Shown one piece after another: positions 10,560-21,817 of a stretch of 64,000 bases of DNA (within the stretch, counting starts at the first letter, position 1; each line of letters opens with the position of its first letter). The stretch comes from Stomoxys calcitrans. Its lineage: Eukaryota > Arthropoda > Insecta > Diptera > Muscidae. Below the pieces are notes generated by a model. It was given only the letters and a program-made list of their open reading frames with translations. It had not been told where the DNA came from and made no database searches. The translations under genes were made by a program, and so were the position numbers. The stretch covers positions 152,440,941-152,504,940 of the forward strand of contig NC_081553.1 in NCBI RefSeq assembly GCF_963082655.1, written 5' to 3'.

Positions 10560-11325
10560 AAAAAGGCGTTAAGTTCGGAACTTTGGATACCCACCACCTC
10601 GGGTATATATGTAAACCACCTTTTGTCAAAATCCGGTGAAAAATGCATACCTTATGCCCCATAGCAGCTATATCATCATTGTTCGATTGTGTATAACAAA
10701 ATATTGATCTTTTTAGTAGCTATATCTATAAAAAACCACGGATGTCGAAAAGCCACTGTGTCAAATTTCAATTTTATAAATGCACCCTTTATTGGTTCAA
10801 GACTTTAAATCGAGATATCGGTCTATATGACAGCTATATCCAAATCTGGAACGATCTAAGCCAAATTGAAGAAGGATGTCGAGTGGCCTAACACAACTCA
10901 CTGTCCCAAATTTCAGAAAAATCGGATAATAAATGTGGCTTTTATGGGCCTAAGACCCTAAGTCGGCAGATCTATAAAACGGTCTATATAGCTATATCTA
11001 AAGCTGAACCGATCTGGGCCAAATTGAAGGAGGATGTCGCAGGGCCTATATGTGGCTTTTATGCGCCTAAAACCCTAAATCGGCGGATTTATGGGGGCTA
11101 TATCAAGATATAGTCCGATATAGCCCATCTTCGAACTTAACCTATTTTTAAAGACGGTAGCGTGATTTCAACAGACAGACGGACATGGCTAGATCCTCTT
11201 AGATTTTTACGCTGATCAAGAATATATATACTTTATAAGGTCGGAAATGGATATTTCGATATGTTGCAAACGGAACGATAAAATGAATATTCCCCCATCC
11301 TTCGGTGGTGGGTATAAATTTTTTT
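10560..11325 (+). repeat. Dipteran interspersed repeat R4, copy a
   Basis: Starts near TTGGATACCCACCACC and ends near CCTTCGGTGGTGGGTATAAA, so the ends carry a partly inverted CCACCACC/GGTGGTGGG pair. Inside are repeated words such as AGCTATATC and GATCTGGGCC, and a core ACGGACATGGCTAGATCC at about 11180-11197. A second copy is at 32761-33255 and shares GTGATTTCAACA, ACGGACATGGCTAGATCC and GGTATAAA in the same order. It has no open frame. I recognise the core as a common fly interspersed sequence but cannot give a secure family name. Confidence 0.65.
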
Positions 11326-11715
11326 TTTTTTTATTTCCTTAGCCACTAAAACAAAAAAAAAATATTTTTCTTAATATTTTATGAGCATTTAGCGAAAAAG
11401 CGGAATTTAATGATTTTGGCATAAAATCGCACCAGCTATCAAAAGAAGTAGGATTATTGCCATATATTTTTTTTTAATATAGAAACCATTAAATGCAACA
11501 AGACATTAAAGCGGATTTCAGAAATCTCATTCCTAAGAATTTTGAAGAATGTTTTTCGGTTGATTTTTGCCAATTTTCCGCCAAAATATGACGGGAAAAA
11601 TTGTTGAAACTGGTTTCAGCCTTCCACTTTACGTTAATTCAAATTTCATTCGGATACCTCTTTCCTAACTCAAGCTAGAATTTGTCTAAGGCAGCTCTAT
11701 TCTTGGGTATTTTTC
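11326..11715. other. AT-rich spacer, nothing recognised
   Basis: About 390 bases with T and A runs; no motif, frame or repeat boundary identified apart from the start of the duplication that follows. Confidence 0.5.
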
Positions 11716-12170
11716 GTAGTTAATGGGTTAATGAATATTTTTTAAAGACCTATAGCAATGTAATTTTTTCCATTGAAATAATTTTGTGATTGTTTTAATC
11801 CAAAAGTTATTAAAAGTTCCTTTAAGCCAAAAAAAATGCATTCATGGAATTTTCTGGCCAAATTTTTTTTTTTTTAATTTTTTGTAAGAATTTGATATTA
11901 ATTTTCTCTTGATTATCGTTTTATTCTTTTAATAATTCTTAGGTCTTTTTGTAGTTAATGGGTTAATGAAATTTTTTTAAAGACCTATAGCAATGTAATT
12001 TTTTCAATTGGAAAAATTTTGTGATTGTTTTAATCCAAAAGTTATTAAAAGTTCCTTTAAGCCAAAAAAAATCATTCATGGAATTTTCTGGCCAAATTTT
12101 TTTTTTTTTTTAATTTTTTGTAAGAATTCCATATTAATTTTCTCTTGATTCTCGTTTTATTATTGTATTT
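11716..12170 (+). repeat. Tandem duplication, 235-bp period
   Basis: The words GTAGTTAATGGGTTAATGAA, AAAGACCTATAGCAATGTAA, ATCCAAAAGTTATTAAAAG and GGAATTTTCTGGCCAAATTT occur at 11716-11940 and again 235 bases later from 11951. Differences are few single-base changes and poly(T) length. Noncoding. Confidence 0.85.
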
Positions 12171-13718
12171 TAATTCAATTTTATCTGTAGTAAAAATATT
12201 ATTTAAAAAATATCTTTAAATTTTGCTTCTAAATCTGAACAAGTTTTTTCCAAAGATCGTGTTTCACAGTGAAGTACCCATATTTTTCGCGATTACTTGA
12301 AAAACTACAAAAATATCACTGATAACATAACACTTTTATTAAAATTTCATCATAAATAATGGGAATGACCTACTGAATGAAATCAGAAAATATTTTTGCA
12401 TCTACAAAAATTAATCGTAAAAAAATATGAATTTTCACTGTGAAACAACAAGTTAGTACCCACCTTAAGCAAGGAAATGTGTTAAAATAAGAAAGTCAGC
12501 AGAGTTTTATCTAAAAAATTTTTCAACGTTGACGGTTGAAGCGAGCTTTATTCAGTGCTGCCACAAGCCAATAGTGTTTTTAGTCGTCAATGTTAAAAAC
12601 TGTTTATCTTTTGCGTGTTGATTTTTTGGTATTTGTTTGCAGAGTTGCATTTTTCAACACGACGGTCCTCAACTACAATATTTTGGCCTTTAGGTTTGCC
12701 GCTAGGTCGTTTGAAATCAATTAGTGGGCAAGAAAAAAAGTTTAAAATTGCAATAACGTAGAAATCTCTTTGTATTTCTGATTGTTAGTTCTATCACCTT
12801 TTCTTATTTTATTTCCAATAAATTAGGAAAGCTTTACGACTAACAAAGACATGATGGAAATTATAAGCAATTTTTATTAGACCCTCAAAAACGGATTTTC
12901 CCTCGATTTTAATTAAGTTCGAAGAAGAAATTAGCGACATCATTTAAGCAGAATGTAGATGGTTCTTCGGAAAATATTTATCAATTATAGTTGCTTAATG
13001 TTTTCAGTTTGCATAACATTTTTGGAAAATAGAAGTCATTTTAAACCAATAGACCGACACAAACAATAACCTGTTGATATCATAAAACCAGTTTGAGAGC
13101 AAAAATTAGCGCACATGAAAAAATGTCATCAAAATACTGAAGCTGATTAGCCGAAACTAAGATATTCGCAAAGACAACCACACTTTGAAGGCTTTAAAAG
13201 ATTAGGATCGGCCTATAAATAGTGTGTTAGCAATCAGTACAAAATTCAGCTCTGACTTTGTGACCAAATGTCAACGGCGGTGAGTCAGTTCCTGCAACCA
13301 ATAGCGACCACAATTTTCAAAAAAAAAAAAAAAAAAACAAATATGCATTTCATTAACAAATTAAATTACCCACGTTGGACAACTATTGGTATGGTAGTTA
13401 CCCCTGTGGTGAACGCTAGCCAAAAAATACTGACTTGAACGCATAGACTACAGAAAGAACTACACTCAACCAAATTTTTTATTCAAACAGAAAAAATATT
13501 TCCTAAAGCCGCAGTTTTCGTCTGCTCAAAATGGGAAAGCAAACATTACTGCTGTTTCAGCAAACATAGGTCTGCTGTATTAACAAACATTTCGGTCAGC
13601 TAAATCAACAAACAAAATCTACTGGAAAAAAATTTTATGCTATTTTTTATGTTTGCCTTTTACTTGTTATGATTACTTTAGGCATTTTTAAGAATTTTTG
13701 TTGAAAGAGATGATTATT
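12171..13718. other. AT-rich spacer, no feature recognised
   Basis: About 1.5 kb without a supportable gene. There is a poly(A) run near 13320-13338. The stretch 13440-13640 repeats words like TCTGCT and CAAACAT without a clear unit. No element ends were found. Confidence 0.5.
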
Positions 13719-13734
13719 TAATAGTATAGATAAA

Positions 13735-14330
13735 CCTCCACCAAAACGAGAATGCTACACACACTCTGATGAAGAAAATCAGCAAGGGCAAGATTCATAT
13801 TGCCTTAATTCAGGAGCCATGGACGACCCGGAGTTGTCAACGTCGGATGCAACAGTGGTGAGACAGGGAGACGGTGGGGCATACCTGGCATTACTTTATC
13901 TGCTTTTCGACTCTCCGACACCGCCACCCAATTCGGAGTTGCAACGTCTGGCCAGGAAAGCAAAACAATCAGGAAACGAGGTACTAATTGGGTGCAATGC
14001 AAACTCTTGCCACACTTCGTGGGGTAGTACCAATACTGATAAGCGAGGCCAAGCCCTGATAGAGTTCTTGAATACTAACTTAATATTGGTAACACCGCTA
14101 CCTTTGTTAATAGGATTAGGGAGGAGGTATTAGATGTAACGATATGTTCGGAAAATCTAATCGATGAGGTTGAGGATAGGATGGTCTCCATGGAACACTC
14201 TTTCTCTGCCCATCATTACATTAGGTTTGGAATAGCACGGCGAGCGACGAATCCGATAAGCTTCCGGAATAAGTTGAAAACCAACTGGACAAAATTCGGA
14301 AGGCTACTCAAAATAATTTAGATTGTCAAA
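13735..14330 (+). pseudogene. A2 endonuclease remnant
   Basis: APE-type endonuclease pieces in several frames: IHIALIQEPW around 13790-13820, then a direct jump to LSTSDATVV, which skips about 40 residues present in the copy at 31429-31833. The piece LLFDSPTPPPNSELQRLARKAKQSGNEVLIGCNANSCHTSWGS follows at 13890-14030 (in pieces); the expected aspartate before the AN is an asparagine here. Further on are VLDVTICSENLIDEVED-like text at 14130-14180 and NPISFRNKLKTNWTK near 14250-14290. Frameshifts occur near 14100 and 14150. Known role: single-strand nicking of target DNA. This copy is inactive. Confidence 0.75.
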
Positions 14331-14399
14331 GCATAGAAGACATTGACGAAAATGTCAACAGGATTACGACTGCACTGGTGGGGTCTTTCGAAAGGAAAT

Positions 14400-15480
14400 C
14401 AGTCCACGAAAAGCCCTGGATGACCGGGGAGTTTCCCAATATTGAGAAAGAGGACCGCAGACTTTTTAACAGAGCACATCGTAAAAAGCGGAAGTGTATT
14501 TAAATGTGTATTACACACGGCTTAAGGAATACAATGAGATTACCAGAGATTGGACAATAAGATTACCATGTCCAAGATTAAACTTTAGTAGGCGACATGG
14601 GAGTGATCACAGAGACTACGGAAGACATGTTGAGACTTTTGATGAAAATCCAGGAGGCAAGGGTGGGGATTATACCCAAGCCCGGCAAGGCTTGTTATTC
14701 GACACCAAAGGCCTACAGATTTATAAGCCTTACATCATTTCTACTCAAAACCATGAAACGTATTGTGGACACTAAGATAAAGAGTAGGACATCCAATGAA
14801 CTGCTCAAATACAAACAGCATGCCTATGTTAAGGAAAGGTCGGTGGAGACTGACCTGCTCGAAGTTGTGCATAAATCAGAAGAATCCTTAGATACCAAAA
14901 CGTTTATCCTGGGGATGCATTGATATCGAGGGGGCTTTTAACAATGTGCGGACTGACACACTGATCCAGTATCGGTTGGACCCGCTCCTGGAGACTGGAA
15001 CCATATGCTAAGGACCATGGGTGACCACCATAAATGTTCTATTAAGGATGCTGACTGAGAATGTAATAATACTTCTAGGGGTAAGGATCCGAACGAGCTA
15101 TGCAAAAGCGCCGAAAGGGTCTTGCAAATGGCATATGACTGGGCTAGACCCAGAGGTCTCAATGCTAACCCAGAGAAGACTCAAATATGTCTGTTCACGA
15201 GAAGACGAAGGTGGGCCATTTAGCACATCACGTTTCCTCAATAAGATGATTTTGGTATCTGACAATGTCATATACTTTGGTGTGATCTTGGACAGGAAAC
15301 TTAATTGGAAGATTCACACTCAGGAGCGTACTGAGAAGCCTCACAGATGTTGGGCACTATGTAGACGGGCCGTAGGCTCGAAATGGGGCCTAAATCCGAG
15401 GATATTTCACTGGACTGCTAGTTTGGTGGACTGCTATGGAGAAAAAGTGCAACACAAGAACCATGAGGACCACGCCCACT
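14400..15480 (+). pseudogene. A2 reverse transcriptase remnant with large deletions
   Basis: Reads the linker EKPWMTGEFPNIEKEDR near 14410-14460, a fragment IIPKPGKACYSTPKAYRFISLTSFLLKTMKR at 14665-14765, KYKQHAYVKERSVETDLLEVVHKSEESLDTK at 14805-14905, and a broken motif A region (RGGFNNVRTDTLIQYRLD) near 14925-14985. The GTPQGG and YADD regions are missing. Text resumes with ERVLQMAYDWARPRGLNANPEKTQICLFTR near 15110-15205 and FLNKMILVSDNVIYFGVILDRKLNWKIH at 15230-15320. Stops and frame changes are frequent. Confidence 0.75.
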
Positions 15481-16113
15481 AGGGCACTGGAGACCATTCT
15501 AAATATCAGACCCATTGACATACAGATTAAGTGTGAGGCAGCCACTGCGGCTATGAGACTTAAGGCGATGGGAGAATGGATTGAGGATGGGAGCAGCTCA
15601 TACCATCGCGGTATAATCGAGGCGACGATAGGAAGCCTGGAACGAAGGGAAGAGTTTTCCGATCGGATGCCTGACATGAACCTTGAAGTCGAGTGCGAGG
15701 CATTGCTGCCATCGGCACAGTCTTGGATTGACGAAACCCTAGTATTGCCATATGGAAGATCATGTTACATGGATGGATCAAAGCCAGAGGACAGAGTGGA
15801 CCTGGGGGTCCACATTGAGAACCCAGAGACTAAGATCTGTTTTAGACTGCCTGACCATAATACGGTCCTGCAGGCGGAGATCCGGGTGATCACGGAATGC
15901 GTGAAGTGGTGTGGTTCTAACGCGAGGACGTCGAGTGTGAACATCTTTACGGACAGTAAAATGGCTATAAGGGCAATAACAACCTGGACGGTTAGGTCAC
16001 GAATAGTGTTGAAGTATAAGAAGGAGAATAACGTTTGGTTGCCGGGCCATAACGGAGTAAGGGGGAATGAAAGGGCAGATGATTTGATGGCGAAGACCAC
16101 AGGACTTCCGTAA
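15436..16113 (+). pseudogene. A2 RNase H domain, longest open piece of this copy
   Basis: An open frame of 225 residues. Residues 1-100 are the RT-RNase H connector (RTTPTRALETILNIRPIDI, MRLKAMGEWIE). RNase H follows with all the acidic residues: D113 in CYMDGSK, E148 in LQAEIRVITE, D173 in NIFTDSK, and GHNGVRGNERAD containing H205 and D215. The segment between residues 185 and 200 is shorter than in relatives, suggesting a small deletion before the GH motif. RNase H removes element RNA from the RNA-DNA hybrid and is typical of I, LOA and R1-group LINEs. It is downstream of a destroyed RT, so it is not expected to act. Confidence 0.75.
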
Positions 16114-16652
16114 ATAAACTTGGTTAACCTGAAGCCTAATGGGTCGACGCTGTCCGAGTTAAGGGAGTGGGCGACGAATCCGCATGCAACATTGTGGAAC
16201 AGCGAAACGGTAGGTGGGACACGAAAATCCTATGTGGGATCCAGATCGAGAGACGACGAGGCTATTAATGAAAGGAAGTCAGTATACCTATTGGTGTCAT
16301 AACGGGACACATGCACTTATGTAAAATCGGTGCGGCAAGTGATAGCATGTGTAGGGCATGCGGGAAGATGATGAGACGTTGGAGCATTTCCTTTGTCATT
16401 GCCCGGCTTTCGCGTCTAACAGATACCGGCACTTAGGTGGGAGACACAATACCAGACATGAACCAACTTAGGGGAGTGGCATGGAAAACAATTTAGGATT
16501 TTGTAAGTAGCATGGAAATCCTAAATTAAAATTTTCTTTTTAGAGGTTACTTTACAGTTTTTAGAGAGCACAACAAGCCAATTACTGACTTAGATGTATG
16601 TCCATAGTAACATGGGGCTGATTAATATCTGCCCCCTCTTTTCAACCTTACC
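16114..16652 (+). pseudogene. A2 terminal zinc motif and 3' UTR
   Basis: After a stop at 16111 the frame continues in pieces: LNPNGSTLSELREWA-like text, then a zinc motif around 16345-16420 (CRAC, then ETLEHFLCHCPAF split by a frameshift). The same motif is in frame at 43010-43060 plus. Such C-x2-C...H-x4-C ends are common in RNase H-bearing LINEs. About 200 bases of 3' UTR follow, with a conserved TTTTAGAGGTTACTTTA block that is also found at 60900-60970 minus. Confidence 0.7.
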
Positions 16653-16679
16653 TAATAGCATAAATTTTGCATTGATGCC

Positions 16680-16790
16680 AATTATATTGTGTTTGTGCGA
16701 AAAGAAGTTAGCATGATTCAAATATGTGTCTCGCTTCTATAATATGCAGGTTACAAAGTGGCGTGGCTAGACAACAAAAAAATGTGAAGA
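16680..16790 (+). repeat. Fragment of the R5 long-inverted-repeat arm
   Basis: Contains AAATATGTGTCTCGCTTC, then AAAGTGGCGTGGC. Both are shared in order with the arm at 53880-54200 minus, and the arms at 49386-49650 and 50630-50955 share the GTGGCGTGG core. It lies shortly after the A2 target-site duplication. Only the inner part of the arm is recognisable. Confidence 0.55.
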
Positions 16791-17244
16791 AACATAGAAA
16801 CTTTGGTTTCTATTTAATTATAATTTGAGAATAAAAAATAACATATTGTGATCTTTAACACTATAGATCGATTGGTAGCGTTATTCAAATCGAACCGATT
16901 CAAATGGATACTAACATAATAATCAAAAAGTGATTTGTGTAACACGATACATCTGTAATATCGCTAAGCTGTAGAAAAAAAATGGCGCAAACCACTGCAC
17001 ATGATACTAAAAATGCATTGACTGATGTTCAATCGTGGAATGCATTGAATCAAAATAAACAAATTGGTAACATGGGGAAGAAACTGAGAAAAAGAACGAA
17101 AGCATCATTCATTGTGCTTTGATGTCTTGGCGAATTTCATATCAAGGAGAGTTTAGCAACTAAACATTTCGAAATTATAAAAAAAATTTAAAAAATAAGG
17201 TGTAATTTTGTAAGAGTTTAGGAAGGTTTTTCCAAAAAAAAAAC
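16791..17244. other. AT-rich spacer, nothing recognised
   Basis: No coding frame, element end or repeat identified in about 450 bases. Confidence 0.5.
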
Positions 17245-17960
17245 CCAAATTCAGAAAAACCATGAAATCTTTATTTAAATCAATAGTACGGTCCATATAA
17301 TTTTATGTTTTAGGATTATTTCATGCAAATTTTGACCGTGACTAATTTTGGCATGCCCTTTCCAACATTTCGGCCGGTATCTCACAAATAAATGCTTCAA
17401 TGAGCTTTAACATAGCCTTACAAAATATAGTGTAAAGACGTTAAATCGCACGTTCAAGTCGGTCAATTGACCGGTCCCGAACGTGAAATAAAAGGTTCAA
17501 CGAACTCGCCTCTCAAAAGTCCATTGTTAGGCGTGCTGTGTGGCATCGTCTTGTTGAAACTGCATGTCATGCAAGTCAGGCTCTTGCATTTTGAGCAACA
17601 ATATTGGATACCATCTAACGATAGTGCCCACCATTCACAGTTACGTTACCAGCCCATAAAACGCACCAAACTGCGACTTTTTCTGAATGCATTTGTAGCT
17701 CTTGCAATGCTTCTTGCTAATCCTCACTCCAAAATCAACAATTCTGCTTATTTACGTATTCATTAAGCCAAAAACGTTGCTGAATGGAAAAAGCGCGCTA
17801 TGAACTTTCTAAACAGAACACGCATTGTGACAATAAAATTCAATCATTTGAAGGCATTGTTCGTTTGTAAGACGATTTATGGTTACATTTATAGACCATA
17901 CAGAAGATTCTTGAGAGTGAAACAAACAAACCCGAAACGTGCGTGAACTGTTTACACCAG
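17245..17960 (-). pseudogene. Mariner/Tc1-type transposase, internally deleted copy
   Basis: Minus-strand transposase text. Near 17860-17800 it reads QCLQMIEFYYHNACS-like and KKVHRAL-like, the N-terminal helix-turn-helix start of an insect mariner relative. It then jumps near 17770 to LNEYVNKQN, LQELQMHSEKVAVWCVLWAG and NVTVNGGHYR (17770-17610), a degraded CHTAR region near 17555, and LIEAFICEIPAEMLERACQN at 17410-17340. The central part between the DNA-binding start and the second catalytic region is missing (a few hundred bases in relatives, from memory), and the QQDGA motif with its aspartate is destroyed. Element ends are not certain; ACACCAGTGTTGCCA at 17954-17968 may mark the 5' terminus. 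A non-autonomous, dead derivative. Confidence 0.7.
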
Positions 17961-18289
17961 TGTTGCCAAAAAAACAGCTAAAAAATCGATCTTTAGTTGA
18001 AAATACACCATATCAAAGAGAAGTAGAATTCCTTTCAATGTTACCTTAGCAGTTAAAATGTCCTAAAAATCCAGAATTATTCAAAAGGAAGAATTTTGAC
18101 GTTTTATGATGCCTTTGGAAATTTTTTATTTTTCAAGGTCGATTTGACGCCATAAATTTACATCTTTCTTTCTCTCCAATGTCCAATTTAGGCAGTAGAA
18201 TAGCAGGTTAAACCGTCATTTGGAAAAATGTGACATTTTCAGGCTGTTGATTGGCTACCATGTTTTCTTATGACGCCGAATGCATGGGT

Positions 18290-18375
18290 TAAAATCAGAA
18301 GAAAATTCAGCGGTGGTTATCTTCTCACTTATACTGGCAACATTTGTGAGATTCTCTGTCATATTAAATTTCTGT
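18290..18375 (+). repeat. SINE body fragment
   Basis: TTCAGCGGTGGTTATCTTC, then GGCAACATTTGTGAGAT, matches the body of the tRNA-derived SINE at 34981-35281 (TTCAGCGGTGGTTATCCCC, GACGACATTTGTGAGGT). No head is attached. Confidence 0.65.
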
Positions 18376-18419
18376 ACATTTTAGTTTCGCTCAGCGGCTC
18401 ACTTGCTGTGTTTTTAGTA

Positions 18420-18578
18420 GAGAAAGTTATACGGCTGATTAACTAAGGTAAATACCTCATAAGTATAGGCGGGGAAAACCACAGCTGAAGTTTTTTTCTG
18501 CTTTTCTCGCCAGGCTCTGAATCCAGACGTTCATCATCAAAGCGGACATGGTTACCTCTGAGCTACGGTGGCCCCAAT
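18420..18578 (-). repeat. tRNA-derived SINE, head and part of body
   Basis: On the minus strand it starts GGCCACCGTAGCTCAGAGGT, an A-box-like tRNA start, followed by GTCTGGATTCAGAGCC, a worn B box, then CTGGCGAG and a body TTCAGCTGTGGTTTTCC. It is the same family as 34981-35281, older and in opposite orientation to the nearby fragment at 18290-18375. Confidence 0.7.
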
Positions 18579-19142
18579 ATTTTAAAAGTAATAACTAACA
18601 AATTAGAGAAATAAAATACAAATAAACATATATAAACATATTCATAAACAATGTACAAAATAAAATGTTTGTAAATAATTCATTTTTCAATATTATTTAC
18701 TAATAATTTTTACAACACTTCCATATATAACATAATTTAATACACTAACGAATACATAATCGTTTGCAATTATGCGGATGTGTCACATTCATCGTTACGA
18801 ATTGCTTGGTACTAAATATAAATAAAGTACCTATTACCGAATGAAACTGAAGTTAATCAAAATATTATAGTAATGGAAACTAAATTAAGCTACCATTTAA
18901 TGTGTTTTTAGTTTTACCGAAATCTTTTTTATGCAATTTCTCAAAAATTCATTATTTTTCGTTTTAATAATTAAAACCATTATATATAGAAAAGTGCTAA
19001 TAGTAATATTTAATGAAATAACATGAAACATTTGTCGAGGATAAAACAAAAGAATCTTATTGGAAAATATCTGTTTGCAATACTGAAATGTATTTTTCAA
19101 CGGATGTGAACCGACGCAGTACATTCTAGTGCAAATACAAGT
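18579..19142. other. AT-rich spacer, nothing recognised
   Basis: No gene or element end identified; the frame at 18897-19124 minus has no recognisable motif and is ordinary for AT-rich DNA. Confidence 0.5.
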
Positions 19143-19625
19143 GATATATAAAAAACGTTATTTAAATAGTTATTAACAATTTTTAACTTTCAACAGTAAC
19201 AAATACAGACGATTTACGCTTGTTCAAAATATTAAAAATTCGAAAAAAATTCATTGAAGTGAAATAATATCCATTTGCGTGGAAAAATCATTAATTTTTC
19301 TGTGATTTCTAGGATCTAAGTTAACTCAAACAAAATGTAATCAGCGATTAATAATCACAGTTTAATATCGACTACCCGTGAATTAATTACAAACAAACAC
19401 GACAACAGTCAACAAAATAAATGAAACAAAAAATTTTCTTTTTAATCTATTGTAAAAACGAGTAGAATATTTTACCTTAATTATGGTATGAACACCTCAG
19501 CCGCCAACTATATGGATTATCGACGCTCAGCTCTAATTTAAATAAAGAGGATGTTATATATAAAAAACGTTATTTAAATAGTTATTAACAATTTTTAACT
19601 TTCAACAGTAACAAATACAGGCAAT
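19143..19625. repeat. ~75-bp direct repeat flanking a ~340-bp block
   Basis: GATATATAAAAAACGTTATT and on to AACAGTAACAAATACAG at 19143-19215 recurs at about 19554-19621 almost unchanged. The two copies bracket the block 19314-19560, which itself is duplicated at 21060-21302. This could be terminal direct repeats of an unidentified element or a local duplication. Confidence 0.6.
19314..19560 (+). repeat. Dispersed repeat R6, copy a
   Basis: About 245 bases sharing ordered blocks with 21060-21302: AGTTAACTC, CCACAGTTTAATATC (CACAGTTTAATATC here), CCCGTGAATTAATTACAAAC, GTCAACAAAATAA, and GATTATCGACGCTCAGCTCT. Same orientation, noncoding. Confidence 0.8.
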
Positions 19626-19761
19626 TTTAGGCTATTTGACCAGCTAGGCAAAATATGCGTTGAAGTTGATGAAGATAATTAATATAATAATTAATCCTTA
19701 ACGTATTTAGCAACATATTTTTATAGATAAATATATATAGGGTATTATAATTTAGTACATT

Positions 19762-19985
19762 TGTAGTAACACCCACAAGGAAGAGAGAAAGTAAATGCAT
19801 TTTAAACAAAAATTAGAATAAACTTTAATCAAATATACTTTTTTACACTTTTTTTCTAAAGCAAGCTAAAAGTAACAGCTGATAACTGACTGAAGAAAGA
19901 ATGCAATTATAGAGACACAAACTGTGAAAAAATTTGTCAACGCCGACTATATGAAAAATCTGCAATTACTTTTTGGGCAACCCAA
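19762..19985 (-). mobile_element. Mariner-type MITE, worn copy
   Basis: The right end TACTTTTTGGGCAACCCAA (ends 19985, followed by TA) and the interior (TTTGTCAACGCCGACTATATG, CAGCTGATAACTGAC, AAAGCAAGCTAAAAGTAACA) match the complete MITE at 43217-43453 in reverse. The other terminal inverted repeat is decayed around 19762-19790. Confidence 0.8.
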
Positions 19986-20132
19986 TATATACCGATCGAC
20001 TCAGAATCACTATCTGATTTGATTTAGCTATGTCTTTCTGCTTGTCCGAAAACAATTGCACTAAATTATAATACCCTTTATTCATTCGTCTTTGGACCCA
20101 CGTGCACGGTCGATCACTTTCGCTCGTTTGTG

Positions 20133-20401
<269 letters not shown>

Positions 20402-20469
20402 TTATCTTTTCTGCTGATTATTCCGATTCCCTGGAATCCGTCACAGCGCGTTCGAGTTTGTCGGTATGT

Positions 20470-21000
20470 GCGAACATGTATATGCGAGCTATATCTATTT
20501 CTGAACCGATTTCGAGAGAACTTCTGAGATATTGTAGTAGCCGTCCAGGAAAGTGTTGTGCAAAATGCGTTTGCAGTGGCTCTTGGAGTGAAAATCGAAC
20601 GATATACATATATGACAGCTATATCTAAATCTGAACCGATTTCTATGAAATTCACCAATAATGTAGGGAGTCAAAAGAAAATCCTTGCTTCCTTGCATTT
20701 CAAGAGAATCGGTTAACAAACGAGCACTTTATTGCAATATTTCTCAAAATCAAGCGATATACATATATGGCAGCTATATCTAAATCTGAACCGTTTTGTA
20801 TGAAATTCACCAGTAATGTCGGAAGCTATAAGAAAATCTTTCTTGCGAAAATAAGAGAGAATCGGTAACAAACGAGCTGTTTATTGCAATATTGCTCAAA
20901 ATCGGACAAGCATATATATGTGTGCTATATCTAAATCTGAACCGATTTGGAGGAAATTTCTCAGATATTGTGGTAGTTGTCGAGGAAAGCGTTGTACAAA
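20470..21000. repeat. Satellite-like array, four units of ~130-155 bp
   Basis: The core GCTATATCTAAATCTGAACC recurs at 20488 (one variant), 20618, 20773 and 20924, with other shared words: ATACATATATGGCAG, GAAATTCACCA, GAGAATCGGTAACAAACGAG, TTTATTGCAATATTGCTC. Units 1 and 4 share TTCTGAGATATTGTAGTAG-like text, units 2 and 3 share GAAATTCACCA, so two unit types alternate. The core also appears in R4 (10840, 10990). Noncoding. Confidence 0.8.
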
Positions 21001-21059
21001 GTGACTCTAGAAGTGAAAGTCGGGTGATCTTATACATTAAAAATGTTGCTGTGTTTTCT

Positions 21060-21302
21060 AGGAGCAAAGTTAACTCGAACGAAATTGAATCAGTGATAAA
21101 TAACCACAGTTTAATATCAATTACCCGTGAATTAATTACAAACAAACATGACAAAAGTCAACAAAATAATTGAAACAAAAAATTGTCTATTTAATTTAAA
21201 AACAGGTAAAACATTTTACCTAAATTATCGGATGAACATCTCAGGCCCCAACTATCCGGATTATCGACGCTCAGCTCTATTTTAAATTAAGGGGATGTTA
21301 TT
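21060..21302 (+). repeat. Dispersed repeat R6, copy b
   Basis: Second copy of the block at 19314-19560, with the same order of shared words, directly after the satellite-like array. Divergence is mostly single-base changes. Confidence 0.8.
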
Positions 21303-21435
21303 TCTTTTATTAATAACGCGTTTTATTGAAAAACATTAAACTTTTTTCGGGCTTCAGAACCTAGAAAAAAATTTTTGGACGTTCCTGTAATAATTAATAA
21401 AAGACTGGAAAAAGATCTTTGATATATATGTATAT

Positions 21436-21576
<141 letters not shown>

Positions 21577-21817
21577 GATATTAATGATACGCTTACGTCT
21601 GCTTCTGATCATCCGTCATTTGTTAGTCAACATCTTCAATGATATGGTCGTTTATAGTGAACGGTAACTGATTTTTCCTATCCTAACAATTTGGTCTTAC
21701 CGATGTTTATTTTCGAGCCTACTTTGGTCGCGTTCTTTTTTTGTTTTTTTTGTTTCATTGAAAACTATTGCTTTGCTCATTTTGTGCGTCACGTTTTTAT
21801 ATCTACAAAATGCCTAG
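21577..21817. other. Spacer, nothing recognised
   Basis: About 240 bases, no motif or frame identified before the B fragment begins. Confidence 0.5.

Larger units (their letters stand above)
13719..16662 (+). mobile_element. LINE family A, copy A2, with target-site duplication
   Basis: The element proper is 13729-16652. It is flanked by TAATAGTATA at 13719-13728 and TAATAGCATA at 16653-16662, a 10-bp target-site duplication with one mismatch. The 5' end starts at the beginning of the endonuclease, so ORF1 is absent (5' truncation, normal for LINEs). The 3' end is a pyrimidine-rich TTTTCAACCTTACC rather than poly(A). Order: endonuclease, RT, RNase H, terminal zinc motif, about 250 bases of 3' UTR. 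Internal deletions remove part of the endonuclease and most of the RT palm. Confidence 0.8.

Noticed and set aside
16021..16110. Integrase or retroviral-type RNase H
   Set aside because: Order (endonuclease, RT, RNase H, zinc motif) and the lack of LTRs, protease or integrase make it a LINE RNase H.
18897..19124. 75-residue minus-strand frame
   Set aside because: AT-rich chance frame; no motif or context.
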